Shown in pieces: positions 62,400 to 64,000 of a DNA stretch of 64,000 bases. The notes under the pieces were generated by a model. That model did not search any database, had not been told where the DNA came from, and saw only the letters and a list, made by a program, of their open reading frames with translations. Each line of letters opens with the position of its first letter. Positions within the stretch are counted from its first letter, which is position 1. This DNA is from Protula sp. h YS-2021 (Eukaryota > Annelida > Polychaeta > Sabellida > Serpulidae), in NCBI GenBank assembly GCA_949752745.1, contig OX457032.1:10977543-11041542 (forward strand), in the 5' to 3' direction. The translations under genes were made by a program, and so were the position numbers.

Positions 62400-63480
62400 T
62401 CGCTAGGCGGCGGCAGGGGACTAAAAAATCGGACAAAGTGTCGTCGGACGAAATGTCGTGGATTCGGTACAGCTTTATTGAAGTGAAACACATCCAAACC
62501 TTAATTATTTATTCTACAAGAAATTCAAATATTCACTACGTTTCTTGTCACCCGTGCAAGTTCCCAAGGTTCCGCCTCAAAACATGAAATATGTTCATCC
62601 CCACCCACCGCCCCCCCCCCCCCTCCACCCAAACCCCGCCCAAAACTATCAACATCAAATTTGACGTTAATCTCAAACAATAATCCTTCTCCGATTTTTA
62701 TAAAGAAATACCAAAGTGAAGAGTGCAATGGTGAATTCTATCAAATATTTTTTTTTTGTTTTTGTGCCTGTGCTTATCTATTAATTTGTGAATCTTTTTG
62801 TGTTAACACCGACCAAGCTTAACCGAAATAAGGCTTGACTAATGCATTGTTGCGTGATAGTGATATCAATCTTATGACACACCATGTTATGACCTTACAA
62901 GGCTAAACTTATATCCGATCATTATTTATATCTGCATTTATTTTCCATTTATCAAACAGGCAGTTAGAGATATATCCCTGCAAACATTTTGACGTCACAA
63001 TGACGTCGGGTTGACGTAGTGAGCCGACTTTTTTACGTCGGACTGACGTAGTGGTAGGTCTTGTTTTGGCTGTATATTAAACGGAGCCGGTGTAGGGTTT
63101 TCACGTCAGAATGACGTCGATTTTTTTTTATTGAAAAGGATATTGGAACTCTAATCGGCTGTTTTATTCCTCTTGACCACCTTGTTCAACATCACCCAAT
63201 AGCCTCTCGCAATCTCGTTGTTTAACAACCAAACTAACTGTTAGATGGTCCAGAGTTCCGTATTTATTTTTATTGCAGATGGGGTCGAAAGTGACGTGTT
63301 ACGTCAACTACAGCCTCAGTAAGGCAGGATCCCCCCTAAAGCAGTAAGCAGTGAAGATTAAATGCAAGCTACAGGTAAAAATTAACGATTTTTGACAGCT
63401 TTCCTCAAGTGAATTTTTGGCAGATTTTCAAAATAACGACTTCAATTTTTCACAATCAATTCTTTGATATTTAATTTTTC
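62400..63480. other. Non-coding spacer with GACGT-rich patch
   Basis: At 62985-63120 GACGT words recur ((t)gacgtcacaatgacgtcggg, ttgacgtagtg, ggactgacgtagtgg). C-run near 62610. No gene seen. Confidence 0.5.
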
Positions 63481-63900
63481 TATTCAATATATATATTTTT
63501 ACCACTCAAGGTTTCAGGTTCCTACGACAATCCCTTCTATGAGAAGTCAGCCGGACAAAACATCGTCTCATGGCTAAGTTCAAGCCACAAATTCACCATT
63601 TTTGACGATTTTCCATGACATCAGTTTTCTTCCCATTTAACAATAATGCCACGTTGCACATCTTCAATATATATATTTTCACCACTTAAGGTTTCAGGTT
63701 TCTACAACAATCCCTTCTATGAGAAGTCAGCCGGACAAAACATCGTCTCATGGCTAAGTTCAAGCCAAAAATTCACCATTTTTGACGATTTCCCACGACG
63801 CCAGTTTCTATTTTTTTTTCATTTTGACAATAATGCCACGTCGGACATCTTCAATATATATATTTGCACCACGCAAGGTTTCAATTTCCTATGACGTACC
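63480..63900. repeat. Three ~185-bp tandem copies of a dispersed repeat
   Basis: Each contains aatatatatattt..accac, aggtttcagg, acaatcccttctatgagaag and tcaccatttttgacgattt. The first and second copies are very close; the third is cut off near 63900. Confidence 0.88.
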
Positions 63901-64000
63901 ATACCATTAATACCACTGTGATCAAAAATAAATGTTGGAGCGCGAACGCCGACTGAAATGTTTGCACAAATATACCGCCATATTTATGTGCAATTAATAG

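Overview
The window is animal nuclear DNA: AT-rich, full of minisatellites, and carrying a spliced host gene with normal GT..AG introns. The organism is probably a lophotrochozoan invertebrate, with a mollusc as best guess. That guess rests on the intact Polinton/Maverick, the pogo-type relics and the large amount of tandem and GACGGACAGACGG-type dispersed repeat; no sequence here fixes the species.

Host gene (73-36604, + strand). Twelve in-phase exons encode a vesicular glutamate transporter of the SLC17/VGLUT type. The 5'-most exon lies outside the window. The 635 codons present run from the acidic N-terminal cytosolic region through all transmembrane segments to a Tyr/Gly/Pro-rich C-terminal tail. 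The first intron in the window is 25.7 kb long. Exon 5 of the window (27737-27824) runs straight into a 51-bp tandem array. Each unit is a copy of the exon's 3' end plus its own 5' splice site, so 18 perfect GTGAGT donors lie in the same reading frame, one every 17 codons.

Polinton (2188-23168, 20,981 bp), inside that first intron. Its ends are defined by near-identical terminal inverted repeats starting AGTAGTA and by a 6-bp target duplication, ACCAAG. It landed in a short, deleted pogo-like element (1616-23253) that still encodes the start of a transposase. A smaller element of the same pogo family sits inside the Polinton's left arm. Gene order: a long non-coding left arm; protein-primed DNA polymerase B (two small 5' introns, two frameshifts); packaging ATPase; a small helical protein; a 180-aa conserved-type protein; chromodomain integrase; minor capsid; basic protein; major capsid; adenain-like protease. 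Two minus-strand genes follow near the right end: a probable double-PC4-like protein and an orphan. Apart from polB every ORF is open. Four plus-strand genes share a core promoter (TATA, an initiator 30-36 nt further on, ATG exactly 29 nt after the initiator A). Two gene groups are linked by ATGA or TGATG stop/start overlaps.

Right part (36605-64000). After the VGLUT 3' UTR no convincing host gene was found. The region holds a short TIR element (37956-38526), a 3.5-kb minisatellite structure with a repeated flank (39055-42530), several smaller tandem arrays, a 6-kb satellite domain built on a GCACTTATCTCGTAG-like core (about 54500-60560) interrupted by a TTAG/GTTT block, and dispersed-repeat copies up to the window end.
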